Shown here piece by piece: positions 16,849 to 25,136 of a stretch of 64,000 bases of DNA. The notes below the pieces were generated by a model. The model had not been told where the DNA came from, made no database searches, and saw only the letters and a program-made list of their open reading frames with translations. This DNA is from an uncultured Dehalococcoidia bacterium. GTDB lineage: Bacteria > Chloroflexota > Dehalococcoidia > Lucifugimonadales > JADFKI01. Numbering within the stretch: position 1 is the stretch's first letter; every line of letters starts with the position of its first letter. Location: positions 1 through 64,000 of the forward strand of contig CATQHF010000005.1 in assembly GCA_958295865.1 (NCBI GenBank), read 5' to 3'. A program made the position numbers and the translations under genes.

Positions 16849-17733
16849 CTAGCCGCTGATTTTGGTGTCTGCCATGTCCTCGATGAAGTTGGCTATGGCG
16901 GAGTGGTCGGCGTTGCCCTTGCCTTCGTTCATCAGCGAGCCGATGACCTGCTGCGCCAAGGCGGTGAAGGGCAGAGGGACGCTGAGTTCGCGCGCCGTCT
17001 GCAAGGCGTTGTTGAGGTCTTTCTGGTGCAGGCTGATGCGGAAGCCGGGGGTGAAGTTGCCCTCAATCATCATCGGGGCTTTGGCGTTCAGCACATTGCT
17101 GCCCGCCAGCCCGCCCTTGATTGCCTCGAAGACTACATTGGGGTCGAGTCCCGCCTTCTTCGCAAGCACAAGCGCTTCACTGGCAGCGGCGATGTTGATG
17201 GCTACGATAATCTGGTTGGCGAGTTTGGTGGTGTTGCCCGCGCCGTAGCCGCCGCAGTAGGTGGAGTTGCCCATCGGCGCGAATACATCGACATGCTCGT
17301 CGAACACATCCTTCTTGCCGCCGACCATGATGGCGAGCGTGCCGGAGATTGCGCCCGGCTCGCCGCCGCTGACGGGCGCGTCGAGGAAGTCGACGCCCTG
17401 AGCCTCGCAGCCGTCGGCAATCTTTTGCGATGATGCGGGCGCGATTGAACTCATGTCGATTACGACTGAGCCGGACGATGCGCCCTCAAGCACGCCGTTC
17501 GCGCCCAGGATGGCGGCTTCGGCGTCTGCTGAGTCGGGAACCATCGTGATGATGAGCGGGTTCTTCGCCGCCACCTCGCTTGACGATGACGCGGGTATTG
17601 CGCCTTCAGTCGCCATTTCTTCAACCGCCGTGCCAACGATGTCGTACACGGTTACGGTGTTGCCCGCCTTCATCAGGTTTCTGACCATGGGCTTGCCCAT
17701 GATGCCAAGTCCCACGAATCCAATATCTGCCAT
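16849..17733 (-). CDS. beta-hydroxyacid dehydrogenase (GarR/3-hydroxyisobutyrate dehydrogenase type)
   Basis: A 294-residue NAD(P)-dependent dehydrogenase. It starts MADIGFVGLGIMGKPMVRNL (Rossmann GxGxxG); VDFLDAPVSGGEPGAISGTL is the substrate-binding signature, and GAGNTTKLANQIIVA carries the catalytic Lys. Known members reduce tartronate semialdehyde or oxidise 3-hydroxyisobutyrate; the present one could do either. I chose the ATG at 17733 because AAAGGAG sits 7 bp upstream and the Rossmann strand starts at once; a longer reading from 17802 adds 23 unconserved residues. The C-terminus lies 6 bp beyond a MITE-1 copy. Confidence 0.87.
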   Translation of the reverse strand: MADIGFVGLGIMGKPMVRNLMKAGNTVTVYDIVGTAVEEMATEGAIPASSSSEVAAKNPLIITMVPDSADAEAAILGANGVLEGASSGSVVIDMSSIAPASSQKIADGCEAQGVDFLDAPVSGGEPGAISGTLAIMVGGKKDVFDEHVDVFAPMGNSTYCGGYGAGNTTKLANQIIVAINIAAASEALVLAKKAGLDPNVVFEAIKGGLAGSNVLNAKAPMMIEGNFTPGFRISLHQKDLNNALQTARELSVPLPFTALAQQVIGSLMNEGKGNADHSAIANFIEDMADTKISG

Positions 17734-17929
17734 TTCCGGCTCCTTTCCATGTCGTAGCGCCCGGTTGGGGCGATGTGTTTGCTTTGATTTGTATCGCAAC
17801 ATTATCAGTCTAATGCGCGCGTGTGGTCAAGTGGTTGCTGTGGCGGCGCGGCGTCTTGCGACCTTATCCTGTGTATCTTGTTCATCCATGTTAGTATGTG
17901 CTTTGCATATCATAGAAGGGGGTATTCAG

Positions 17930-18328
17930 ATGGCGTACTCTATCAATCATGTTCACATAAGGGCGGCGGATCCGCATGCGTCGGCGGCGTGGTATGAGAA
18001 ACACTTCGGCGCGAAGCTTCTCTCGGCGAGAGAGGTGATGCCCGGCACGATAACGGTAAGCATGGACGCGGGCGGTCCTGTCAGGCTCAATATCTCGTCG
18101 AAGCCTGAGGGTTCGTCCGACGAAAGGGCGGTCGCCGAGTTGAACCGGCTTGGTCTGGAGCATTTCGGGTTCGATGTGGACGACATAGACGCTGACATAG
18201 CCAAGCTGGAAGCGGCGGGTGTCCGCGTCGTCTTGCCGATAACCGAGGTGGCGGGCGGCACTCGTTTGGCATACATCGAGGGGCCGGACGATGTGCTCAT
18301 CGAGCTGGTGCAGCCTGCGCGTTCATAA
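17930..18328 (+). CDS. VOC-family protein
   Basis: A 132-residue VOC-fold protein. It begins MAYSINHVHIRAADPHASAA with the likely first His ligand in NHVHI; the second module starts LEHFGFDVDDIDADI (His ligand), and GPDDVLIELVQP supplies the last Glu. Probably a dioxygenase- or lyase-like enzyme, reaction unknown. ATG at 17930 is preceded by AGAAGGGGG. It is divergent from the dehydrogenase gene with about 200 bp between. Confidence 0.82.
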   Translation: MAYSINHVHIRAADPHASAAWYEKHFGAKLLSAREVMPGTITVSMDAGGPVRLNISSKPEGSSDERAVAELNRLGLEHFGFDVDDIDADIAKLEAAGVRVVLPITEVAGGTRLAYIEGPDDVLIELVQPARS

Positions 18329-18360
18329 TGCGCTGTCCATGGATGTCAGCGCGCTTCGGT

Positions 18361-18388
18361 TTGACGGCGGTATGCGGCGTGGTAACAT
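18361..18388 (+). promoter_or_regulatory. possible promoter of the gene at 18433
   Basis: TTGACG (18361-18366) and TAACAT (18383-18388) with a 16-bp spacer, about 45 bp before the start codon. The -10 match is only partial. Confidence 0.35.
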
Positions 18389-18432
18389 TGCGCCTGATAT
18401 AAGGTCTTCTTGTCCAACAAAGGAGGGCGTAA

Positions 18433-18753
18433 ATGAGCGACGACATTGTGCGCTGGCCTAGAGTACAGCAGATTTTGACTGACATCATGCAGCGCTGGGA
18501 GGGGAGGGAGAAGCGGCGCGGCTTGCCGGGCATACACGGCTACTATTGGGACACGCCGCAAGAGCTTGCCGAGGATGAGGCGATGGGCATGCAGTTCATC
18601 GAGCCGGGCGTGCCTGCCTCAGAGACGGCGCTTGTCGTATCTTTGCGGCGCGGGCTGGGCAGCATTCCGAAGATGCCGATGGGCGGTCCGTTTCTCAAGG
18701 AAGACGAGATTCAGGAGATAGAGCGCTGGATAGACGGCGGCATGCCTGAGTGA
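18433..18753 (+). CDS. small protein with cytochrome-c-like C-terminal pattern lacking haem motif
   Basis: A 106-residue protein with excellent start signals (AAAGGAGG 6 bp before ATG). The C-terminus PMGGPFLKEDEIQEIERWID-GG resembles the end of the c-type cytochrome-like domain of Planctomycete and Chloroflexota proteins (PPL-x-x-x-EI-x-x-I-x-x-WIDxG), but no CxxCH haem site exists. The middle contains a Trp/Tyr-rich GIHGYYWDTPQELAED stretch. No signal peptide is visible. The function is unknown. It is followed within 40 bp by a MITE-1 element. Confidence 0.7.
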   Translation: MSDDIVRWPRVQQILTDIMQRWEGREKRRGLPGIHGYYWDTPQELAEDEAMGMQFIEPGVPASETALVVSLRRGLGSIPKMPMGGPFLKEDEIQEIERWIDGGMPE

Positions 18754-18792
18754 ATGTTCGGGTTGGGGCGATGGCAGTCGAAATGCCTACTT

Positions 18793-18992
18793 TAGGTTGC
18801 GTGGACATTTGCGTCATTCCCGTGAAAACGGGAATCCAGAACATCAGAATGTAGGCACTTTCGCATATTCTAGGCTATCTCAAATTACTGGATTCCTGCC
18901 CCTGCTTCCGCAGGGGTGACGTTCTTTCGCAGGAATGACGGGTGAGTAAGCAGGAATGACGAGCTGAAAAGTCGAAATGTCAGCAGAACCTA
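18793..18992. mobile_element. MITE-1 copy, 200 bp, complete
   Basis: Left end TAGGTTGCGTGGACATTT (from 18793) and right end AAATGTCAGCAGAACCTA (to 18992) are imperfect inverted repeats of the MITE-1 type. It aligns over its whole length with the copy at 16664-16842 (shared CAGAATGTAG, CTTTCGCATATT and GGTGACGTTCTTTCGCAGG) and has an extra GAGTAAGCAGGAATGACG block. Non-coding. It ends just before the ribosome site of the OsmC gene. Confidence 0.75.
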
Positions 18993-19012
18993 GTGGTTAG
19001 GAGGTCGGGGTG

Positions 19013-19447
19013 ATGGCAGACAGGCCAACAAGCAGTGTGCGGCTGGGATGGCACGGCGGCTTCAAGTTCGTATCCAGCGATGCCCACAATCATACGCTGA
19101 CGGTGGACGCCCCTCAGGATGAGGGCGAGGCGTTTGACGGGATGATGCCGGGCGACCTGCTGCTGACAAGCCTAGGGAGTTGCAGCGGCATCGATGTTGT
19201 GAACATCCTCCGACGGCAGCGTCAGGATGTGACCGGGCTTGAAATCAGCGTTTCGGGTGAGCAGCTGCCCGATGCGCCATGGACATGGGTTGCCGTAAGG
19301 CTCGAATACACGGTGCGCGGGCGCGGGCTGCGCGAGTCTGCCGTGCGGCGAGCGATAGAACTCTCCGAGGAGAAGTATTGCTCTATCGGCGCGACGATAG
19401 GCGGGCGGGCGGAGATTAGCAGTAGTTTTATAATCATCGAAGAGTAG
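19013..19447 (+). CDS. OsmC/Ohr-family protein
   Basis: A 144-residue OsmC-fold protein. The first conserved Cys lies in LLLTSLGSCSGIDVVNILRR (about residue 62) and the second in LSEEKYCSIGATI (about residue 123), the pair that reduces organic peroxides in this family; the catalytic Arg may be within the N-terminal beta-rich half. The ATG at 19013 has AGGAGG 8 bp upstream; a GTG directly before it is in frame but badly placed. It may lead the RraA-dehydrogenase-cupin-ThDP run, although 99 bp separate them. Confidence 0.85.
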   Translation: MADRPTSSVRLGWHGGFKFVSSDAHNHTLTVDAPQDEGEAFDGMMPGDLLLTSLGSCSGIDVVNILRRQRQDVTGLEISVSGEQLPDAPWTWVAVRLEYTVRGRGLRESAVRRAIELSEEKYCSIGATIGGRAEISSSFIIIEE

Positions 19448-19546
19448 GCGCTTGCGGTCAGGGCGTCGCCGTATGCCAGATGTTGCTGGTCTGTGGTATG
19501 ATTTGAGGCGTTCCAATACCCTCAATATGACATCAGGAGGTTGCTT

Positions 19547-20239
19547 GTGCCTAGCTTGAGTTCAGAACAGTTGGAAGAGTTGCGACAGATTCCGTCCTGC
19601 TCCATTGCCAACGCCATCGAGACGTTCGATGTTATGCCGCGCACGGAAGGCTTTATGCTGCCCGCCGTCAAGTCCATATTCCCGGACATGGGACACATGA
19701 TTGGATACGCGGTAACGGGCGTAATCTCGGCGAATATGCCGCCAAGCGCCAATATGAGCGTGTCGCGCATCGACTGGGTGGACACCATTCTGAGCGTTCC
19801 GGAGCCGCGAGTTCTGGTGCTCAAGGACATCGATTATCCCAATGTTATCGGCTCGTTCTGGGGCGAGGTGCAGGCGAACATTCACGGCGCGCTCGGCTGC
19901 GTCGGCACCGTTACGGACGGCGGCGTGCGCGACCTCGATGAGATGCGCGAATTGGGCTTCAACGCCTTTGCGACCGATGTGCTTGTGTCGCATGCGTATG
20001 TGCACCTCATCGATGTTGGGGTGCCGGTTACCGTTGGCGGGTTGAATGTGAATATGGGCGACATCATCATGGGCGATCAGCACGGCGTTATGAGCATCCC
20101 TCAGGACATCGCCGCCGATGTTCCCGCCGCCGTGAAGCGGGTTGAGGACAGGGAGCGCGAGATGATTAGCCTGTGCCAAGCGGACGATTTCACCGTTGAC
20201 AAGCTCAAGGATCAACTCCGCAAGATGTATGGCGGGTAG
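19547..20239 (+). CDS. RraA-like protein (HMG/CHA aldolase, oxaloacetate decarboxylase fold)
   Basis: A 230-residue member of the RraA/demethylmenaquinone methyltransferase-like fold. Characteristic blocks are CSIANAIETFDV near the N-terminus, FWGEVQANIHGALGCVGTVT then DGGVRDLDEMRELGF (the TDGxxRD core that binds Mg2+ and pyruvate-like ligands) and GDIIMGDQHGVMSIPQDIA. In catabolic clusters such proteins are usually class II pyruvate aldolases or oxaloacetate decarboxylases rather than RNase E regulators, and the neighbours here support that. GTG at 19547 is chosen because AGGAGG ends 6 bp before it; the in-frame TTG at 19541 abuts that site. Confidence 0.82.
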   Translation: MPSLSSEQLEELRQIPSCSIANAIETFDVMPRTEGFMLPAVKSIFPDMGHMIGYAVTGVISANMPPSANMSVSRIDWVDTILSVPEPRVLVLKDIDYPNVIGSFWGEVQANIHGALGCVGTVTDGGVRDLDEMRELGFNAFATDVLVSHAYVHLIDVGVPVTVGGLNVNMGDIIMGDQHGVMSIPQDIAADVPAAVKRVEDREREMISLCQADDFTVDKLKDQLRKMYGG

Positions 20240-20247
20240 GATGCGAT

Positions 20248-21222
20248 ATGACAGGCGCTAAAGTAGCGTTCCTTCACGGGTTGCCGTCCGAGGTTGTGGA
20301 TGTCATTACGCCATACACGCCCGACGGCTGGACGACGGAGGTCGTGCACCGCGACATGCCCATGGACGAGCAGAAGGCAATCGTCAGCGACGCCGACTTC
20401 ATCATGGTGTATCGCGCGCCGCTGGGCGATGAAGTGCTGCGCGCCGCGAACAAGGCGCGTATGGTGCAGCTGCTCGCCGCCGGATACGACAGCATGAACC
20501 TTCCTCTGATGGCTGCGCTCGAAGTGCCGTGCGCCAACAACGGCGGCGCGAACTCGTGGGCGGTTGCCGACCATGCCGTGCTGCTGATGCTGTCGCTGTA
20601 CAAGCGGCAGATGCACACCGATCCGGCGACGCGACAGGGGCGCTGGAGCGCGCCCGTCAGCGGCACGAACACCTTTGAAATGGCGGACAAGCTCGTTGGA
20701 GTGCTGGGCATCGGGAACATCGGGCGTCAGGTCGCCCGCCGAGTGCAGGGCTTCGACGCCGATGTGCAATACTACGACTTATACCCGCTGTCGGAGGAAC
20801 GGGAGCGCGAGTTGGATGTGCGGCGGGTGAGCCTGGATGAGTTGTTCCGCAGTTCAGACATCTTAACCTGCCATACGCCTCTGACGCCGCAGACGCATCA
20901 CATCGTCAATCGTGAGCGTCTTGCGATGATGAAGCCGACGGCAGTGGTAATCAACACCAGTCGCGGGCCGGTCGTGGATGAGGCGGCGCTGATAGAGGCG
21001 CTGCAAGGGGACAGAATTGCGGGCGCGGGGCTGGATGTGTTCGAGCAAGAGCCGGTTGACCCCGCTAATCCGCTGCTCCAAATGGATAATGTGGTGGTAA
21101 CGCCGCACATCGCGGGTACGACATGGAATACATGGTTTCGCCGCGCGGAGTTCGCCTATCGGAACATGCGGCGCGTATGGAACGGCGAACCGCCGCTCGC
21201 CATCGCGCAGGATTTCGACTAG
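20248..21222 (+). CDS. D-isomer specific 2-hydroxyacid dehydrogenase
   Basis: A 324-residue NAD-dependent dehydrogenase. The Rossmann motif is LVGVLGIGNIGRQVARRVQG (about residues 150-169), the catalytic Arg lies in VVINTSRGPVVDEAALIEAL, the Glu in LDVFEQEPVDP and the His in VVTPHIAGTTWNT. Substrates in the family include glyoxylate, hydroxypyruvate, phosphoglycerate and lactate; none can be selected by eye. It begins 8 bp after the RraA-like gene, so they are surely co-transcribed. Confidence 0.87.
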   Translation: MTGAKVAFLHGLPSEVVDVITPYTPDGWTTEVVHRDMPMDEQKAIVSDADFIMVYRAPLGDEVLRAANKARMVQLLAAGYDSMNLPLMAALEVPCANNGGANSWAVADHAVLLMLSLYKRQMHTDPATRQGRWSAPVSGTNTFEMADKLVGVLGIGNIGRQVARRVQGFDADVQYYDLYPLSEERERELDVRRVSLDELFRSSDILTCHTPLTPQTHHIVNRERLAMMKPTAVVINTSRGPVVDEAALIEALQGDRIAGAGLDVFEQEPVDPANPLLQMDNVVVTPHIAGTTWNTWFRRAEFAYRNMRRVWNGEPPLAIAQDFD

Positions 21223-21310
21223 ACGATGGCGCTTTATGCCCGAACTTGCCCGTTCGTCCCAAACTGAGAACTGATTGCTGAAACCTGACAACCCTGAAAG
21301 GAAGGCAGAT

Positions 21311-21622
21311 ATGGAACCCGTCATCAAGAACTACGAAGGCAGAAGCAACCCTATCCTGGGACCGGAGGACGGAGCGCCTAACTATGTGATGCTGTATGTG
21401 CAGCATCCGCCGGGAGGCACAAGCCCCGGACACATCCACGAGTGGGAGCATCAGGCGTTCATCACAGAGGGCGAGGGCGTGCTCTGGGTCGAAGGCACGG
21501 AATACCCCATCAAGAAGGGCGATGCCGTGCTGGTGCCGCCGAATGTGAATCACCAGTTCCGCAACACGGGCGACACTACCCTTAGCCGCGTAACGGTGAA
21601 TCCGCTGAACTCGGTGGAATAG
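21311..21622 (+). CDS. single-domain cupin
   Basis: A 103-residue cupin. The first motif G(X)5HXH(X)3,4E(X)6G is visible as SPGHIHEWEHQAFITEGEG and the second as GDAVLVPPNVNHQFRN, giving three His and one Glu for a metal site. The ATG at 21311 has GAAAGGAAGG upstream; a longer reading from 21275 adds twelve residues without a ribosome site. Roles in the family range from isomerase to sensor. It lies between the dehydrogenase and the ThDP enzyme. Confidence 0.83.
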   Translation: MEPVIKNYEGRSNPILGPEDGAPNYVMLYVQHPPGGTSPGHIHEWEHQAFITEGEGVLWVEGTEYPIKKGDAVLVPPNVNHQFRNTGDTTLSRVTVNPLNSVE

Positions 21623-21646
21623 CCTCGCCTCGCAGAAGGACGAAAC

Positions 21647-23266
21647 ATGCCACAGATGACCGGGGCGCAGGCTCTCACGCGACAGCTGCGCTCGGAGGGC
21701 GTGGACACCGTGTTCACGCTGCCGGGCGTGCAGATAATGGCGGCTTTCGACGCGCTGCATGAGCTTCAGAGCGACATTCGGCTCGTGCATACTCGCCATG
21801 AGCAGGCAACCACATATATGGCTGACGGCTATGCCAAGGTTACCGGCAAGGTGGGCGTTGCTATGGTCGTGCCGGGCCCCGGCGCGCTCAACGCTACCGC
21901 CGGACTCGGAACTTCATACGCAAGCTCTTCCCCCGTGCTGCTTATTTCGGGGCAGATTGCCAGCGACGCCTTGGGCAAGCGACAAGGGCAGCTTCACGAA
22001 GTCGAAGACCAGCTTGATGTGTTCAAGCCTATTACCAAGTGGAACCATCGCGTTACGGAAGTGGGAGCGATTCCCGAGGCGGTGCATGAAGCCTTTCGCC
22101 AGTTGAGCACCGGGCGTCCCAGGCCCGTGGAGCTGGAAGTGCCGCCCGATACGCTCGCCGCCTTGGGCGACGCCGACATCATCGAGCCTGAGGGGTATCC
22201 GGCAGATGTGGGCAGCCCGGCGGACATTCGAAGGGCGGCGGAGATTCTGGCGCGCGCCAAGAGGCCGGCTATCATCGCGGGCGGGGGCAGCGTCATATCC
22301 GGCGCGTCAGATGAGCTGCGGGAGGTGGCGGAGTTTTTGCAAGCGGCGGTTATGACGACGCAGCAGGGCAAGGGTATCATTCCCGCCGACCATGAGCTTA
22401 TGGTGGGCGTGAACTATGCGATGGTGGAGCCGGTCAAGGAGGTTCTGCCGGAGTGCGACGCGCTGCTTGCTGTGGGAACGCGCCTGCTGTTCAGGACATT
22501 TTCGCCTGATAATACCCCGGACATCGTTCACATAGACGCCGACGCTTCCGAAATCGGCAAGAACTTGCCTACCGAGGTGGGCATCGTTGCTGACGCCAAG
22601 CAAGCCCTGCGCCGGCTGCTAGAGCAGCTTCGCGCGATAAGCGCGCCGAAAGAGTCGCGACGGCGGGAGATTGCGGGCTACAAGAAGGCTGCCGCCGATG
22701 AGTTGACGGAGCTTGCGTCCGAGCAGATGCGGATTATAGGCGACATTCGCGGCGCGCTCGATGACGACGATATTGTGGTCAGCGGCATGACCAACATCGG
22801 CTACTGGAGTCATGTCGGGTATCCGGTGAATGTGCCGCGCACCTACCTTACATCCTCGTACTTCGGCACGCTGGGCTACGCATATCCGACGGCGCTGGGG
22901 GCGAAGGTGGGACAGCCCGACAAGCGGGTGGTCGCGCTCTGCGGCGACGGCGGGTTCATGTACAACCTGCAAGAGCTTTCCACGGCGGCGCGATACGGCA
23001 TCGATGTCGTGGCGGTGGTGTTCAACAACCATGCCTACGGCGCGTCCATGTGGGATCAGACGCACCAGTACGGGGAGCGCTTCATCGGCACGGACCTGAA
23101 CAACCCCGACTTTCTGAAGCTGGCGGAAGCATTCGGCGTGCGCGGGATGAAAGCCGAGCCGGAGGGCATAGGCGACGCGCTGCGGCAGGCGTTCCAAGCC
23201 AACGCTCCCGTGCTGCTGGAGGTCGAGCTTCCCAATATGATGCCGCCGTTCCAGATAGTGCGGTAG
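21647..23266 (+). CDS. thiamine-diphosphate-dependent enzyme, acetolactate synthase-like
   Basis: A 539-residue ThDP enzyme with the standard three domains. The PYR domain has TRHEQATTYMADGYAKVTGK with the catalytic Glu (about residue 48), the central domain RAKRPAIIAGGGSVISGA and the PP domain the ThDP motif VVALCGDGGFMYNLQELSTA ending in VFNNHAYG. It is slightly shorter than typical AHAS catalytic subunits (about 560-600), and no regulatory subunit is nearby, so a catabolic decarboxylase or carboligase (benzoylformate, oxalyl-CoA, glyoxylate carboligase type) is as likely as acetolactate synthase. Last gene of the operon. AGAAGGA precedes the ATG. Confidence 0.85.
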   Translation: MPQMTGAQALTRQLRSEGVDTVFTLPGVQIMAAFDALHELQSDIRLVHTRHEQATTYMADGYAKVTGKVGVAMVVPGPGALNATAGLGTSYASSSPVLLISGQIASDALGKRQGQLHEVEDQLDVFKPITKWNHRVTEVGAIPEAVHEAFRQLSTGRPRPVELEVPPDTLAALGDADIIEPEGYPADVGSPADIRRAAEILARAKRPAIIAGGGSVISGASDELREVAEFLQAAVMTTQQGKGIIPADHELMVGVNYAMVEPVKEVLPECDALLAVGTRLLFRTFSPDNTPDIVHIDADASEIGKNLPTEVGIVADAKQALRRLLEQLRAISAPKESRRREIAGYKKAAADELTELASEQMRIIGDIRGALDDDDIVVSGMTNIGYWSHVGYPVNVPRTYLTSSYFGTLGYAYPTALGAKVGQPDKRVVALCGDGGFMYNLQELSTAARYGIDVVAVVFNNHAYGASMWDQTHQYGERFIGTDLNNPDFLKLAEAFGVRGMKAEPEGIGDALRQAFQANAPVLLEVELPNMMPPFQIVR

Positions 23267-23418
23267 GGGGCAAAAATCCTCGCTGCACTCATTCTGATGG
23301 GCATTGAGCGCCAATACCATAGCATTAGCGATGTCTGTTGAGCAGGCCTGCGACTACTTCACCGAACTCAGTGAAGTAGCGTTCTTCAACTCGTAATGGA
23401 TGTTTGCCTCTTATGCTA

Positions 23419-25122
23419 TTATGCCAGAAGCGTCCCTTGCATGGGTTTGCCAGTGTAAGGGTTTGCGAGGGGAGGCAGCAATGGAAGACGTGGCGTATCC
23501 TCAAACAGATCCTGAATTGACCAGAGTTGTACTTTAGGATATGTGTATGCGCCAAAAGAGACTTGACCCTGTTGGGCGCATTCCGCACGGGCTTCGGCTG
23601 AGTTTACCGGAGCAACTGTGATGAACACCCCCATTGCTGCGCGCTCTCTTTCTACGGTGTGGAGAAAATCCCTCAGCTGTCCCAACACAAATGCGCCGCC
23701 TTTGACTTGAGCGATTACAAGGTCAGATTGGCTGCCATCCGGCTTTTGGAGCAGGCGTCCCCGTCCATCTATGCCGTGGTCGCCTGTACGAACCTCGTTG
23801 GGCACAAGTCCGGCTATGCGCGTTATAGCCCAAGCTTCAAAGTCTGTTGGATTGGCGCTTGCGAATCTGCGCGCGCTGGCGATGGATGTGGGAATACCCT
23901 GCACGGGGAAATCTATCCCTGATTGCATTCTGAGACGCTCAGACGCAATGTCTATCGCTTGAGCGGTGATGTCGATACCAACCCATTTTCGCCCGAGTTT
24001 TTCCGCGGCTGCCATAGTCGTTCCGCCACCGCAGAACGGGTCGAGGACTAGGTCGTTCTCTCGGCTTGACGCCAGTATCAACCGTTCCAACAGCGCTTCA
24101 GGCTTTTGCGTAGGGTAGCCTCGATACTCCCCGTTGCCTCTTCTGGCGCTAAAATTGGTGAACCCCGTCGGCTCCAAAACCAGATCTTGCGGAGGAGTGC
24201 CTCTATCCGCCGCTGCGTATCTCTTTAATCCCGGCCAGAAGCCTCTTGTAGGATGGTGAATCAGTTCCGCTTTGTCCAGAGCGTCAAGTCTGTCCAGAAC
24301 GCCTTCAATTTGTTGATAGCCTGAAATGAAGTGTTCTTCTATAAAGCGCGCGTAGCCACTGCTTTTGGGTGGTGCCCAATGCCGCCCGCGGGAAGTAGGG
24401 TCATAGCCTGACCACACCTGACCGCTTTCACCTTCGGATGTGCCTGCCCCTGTTAAGTTATCAGACCTGTATCGCCCAAAATCGTCTGTGCGTGAGTAGG
24501 ACTGCTCCGTATCGCTAGCGCTTCTCGCTACTCTGACTGCGTCACCATTCCAGTAGAATGCTCTTTGCTCCTTGGCGTAAAAGAGGATGTGGTCTGTAAC
24601 TCGTCCGTAACGGCTGGCGTCGTTGTGAGATGTGGCACGCCGCCAAGTAATGTGATTGAGATAGTTTCGCGTCCCGAAGATTGCGTCCATCAACGCCTTC
24701 AGGTAATGACTTGCCGTGGAATCGCAATGTAAGTATATGCTTCCGGTCGGCTTCAGGATGCGGTGCATCACGGCAAGTCGCTGCGCCATATAGGAAAGGT
24801 ACGCCAACATTCCACTGGGGCCTAGAAGGGCGTGAAGCGCCCTAATCGCATTGCTGGCTGAGTGTGCCGTTGCCCGGCTCAAATCGTCAACCCGTATTTG
24901 CGCTGCCGCATCCCAAATCCATGTGTCCTGGAATGCTCTCACTTGGGCAGAGACGCCGTTCTCTGTTCCGAATATTATGTTGTAATTCGCATTGCTGTTA
25001 AATGGCGGGTCAAGGTAGATCAAATCAACGCAAGCGTCATCCCAATTGCCCATCCAGTCAAGGCAATCTCCATAGTACAGCGTGTTGGAGCCTATCGCTT
25101 CGCCCGCGAGATATTCAACCAT
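23419..25122 (-). CDS. DNA methyltransferase fused to a restriction-endonuclease-like domain
   Basis: A 567-residue protein. Residues 1-400 form a beta-class amino-methyltransferase: motif IV LIYLDPPFNSNANYN (DPPF at 38-41) comes before motif I DLVLDPFCGGGTTMAAAEKL (about 360), which is followed by GRKWVGIDITAQAID. DPPF fits N6-adenine or N4-cytosine methylation. Residues 420-540 look like a PD-(D/E)XK nuclease of the Mrr/REase type: GDHGIDGRG (about 447-455), then DLVIAQVKGGAFVLGQLRDF (about 467-486), where Asp and the QxK pair would be catalytic. A single chain could thus modify and cut, or the nuclease part may serve only for binding. It begins 14 bp after malate synthase ends. Confidence 0.82.
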   Translation of the reverse strand: MVEYLAGEAIGSNTLYYGDCLDWMGNWDDACVDLIYLDPPFNSNANYNIIFGTENGVSAQVRAFQDTWIWDAAAQIRVDDLSRATAHSASNAIRALHALLGPSGMLAYLSYMAQRLAVMHRILKPTGSIYLHCDSTASHYLKALMDAIFGTRNYLNHITWRRATSHNDASRYGRVTDHILFYAKEQRAFYWNGDAVRVARSASDTEQSYSRTDDFGRYRSDNLTGAGTSEGESGQVWSGYDPTSRGRHWAPPKSSGYARFIEEHFISGYQQIEGVLDRLDALDKAELIHHPTRGFWPGLKRYAAADRGTPPQDLVLEPTGFTNFSARRGNGEYRGYPTQKPEALLERLILASSRENDLVLDPFCGGGTTMAAAEKLGRKWVGIDITAQAIDIASERLRMQSGIDFPVQGIPTSIASARRFASANPTDFEAWAITRIAGLVPNEVRTGDHGIDGRGRLLQKPDGSQSDLVIAQVKGGAFVLGQLRDFLHTVERERAAMGVFITVAPVNSAEARAECAQQGQVSFGAYTYPKVQLWSIQDLFEDTPRLPLLPPLANPYTGKPMQGTLLA

Positions 25123-25136
25123 CGGTTTCCATTCTG

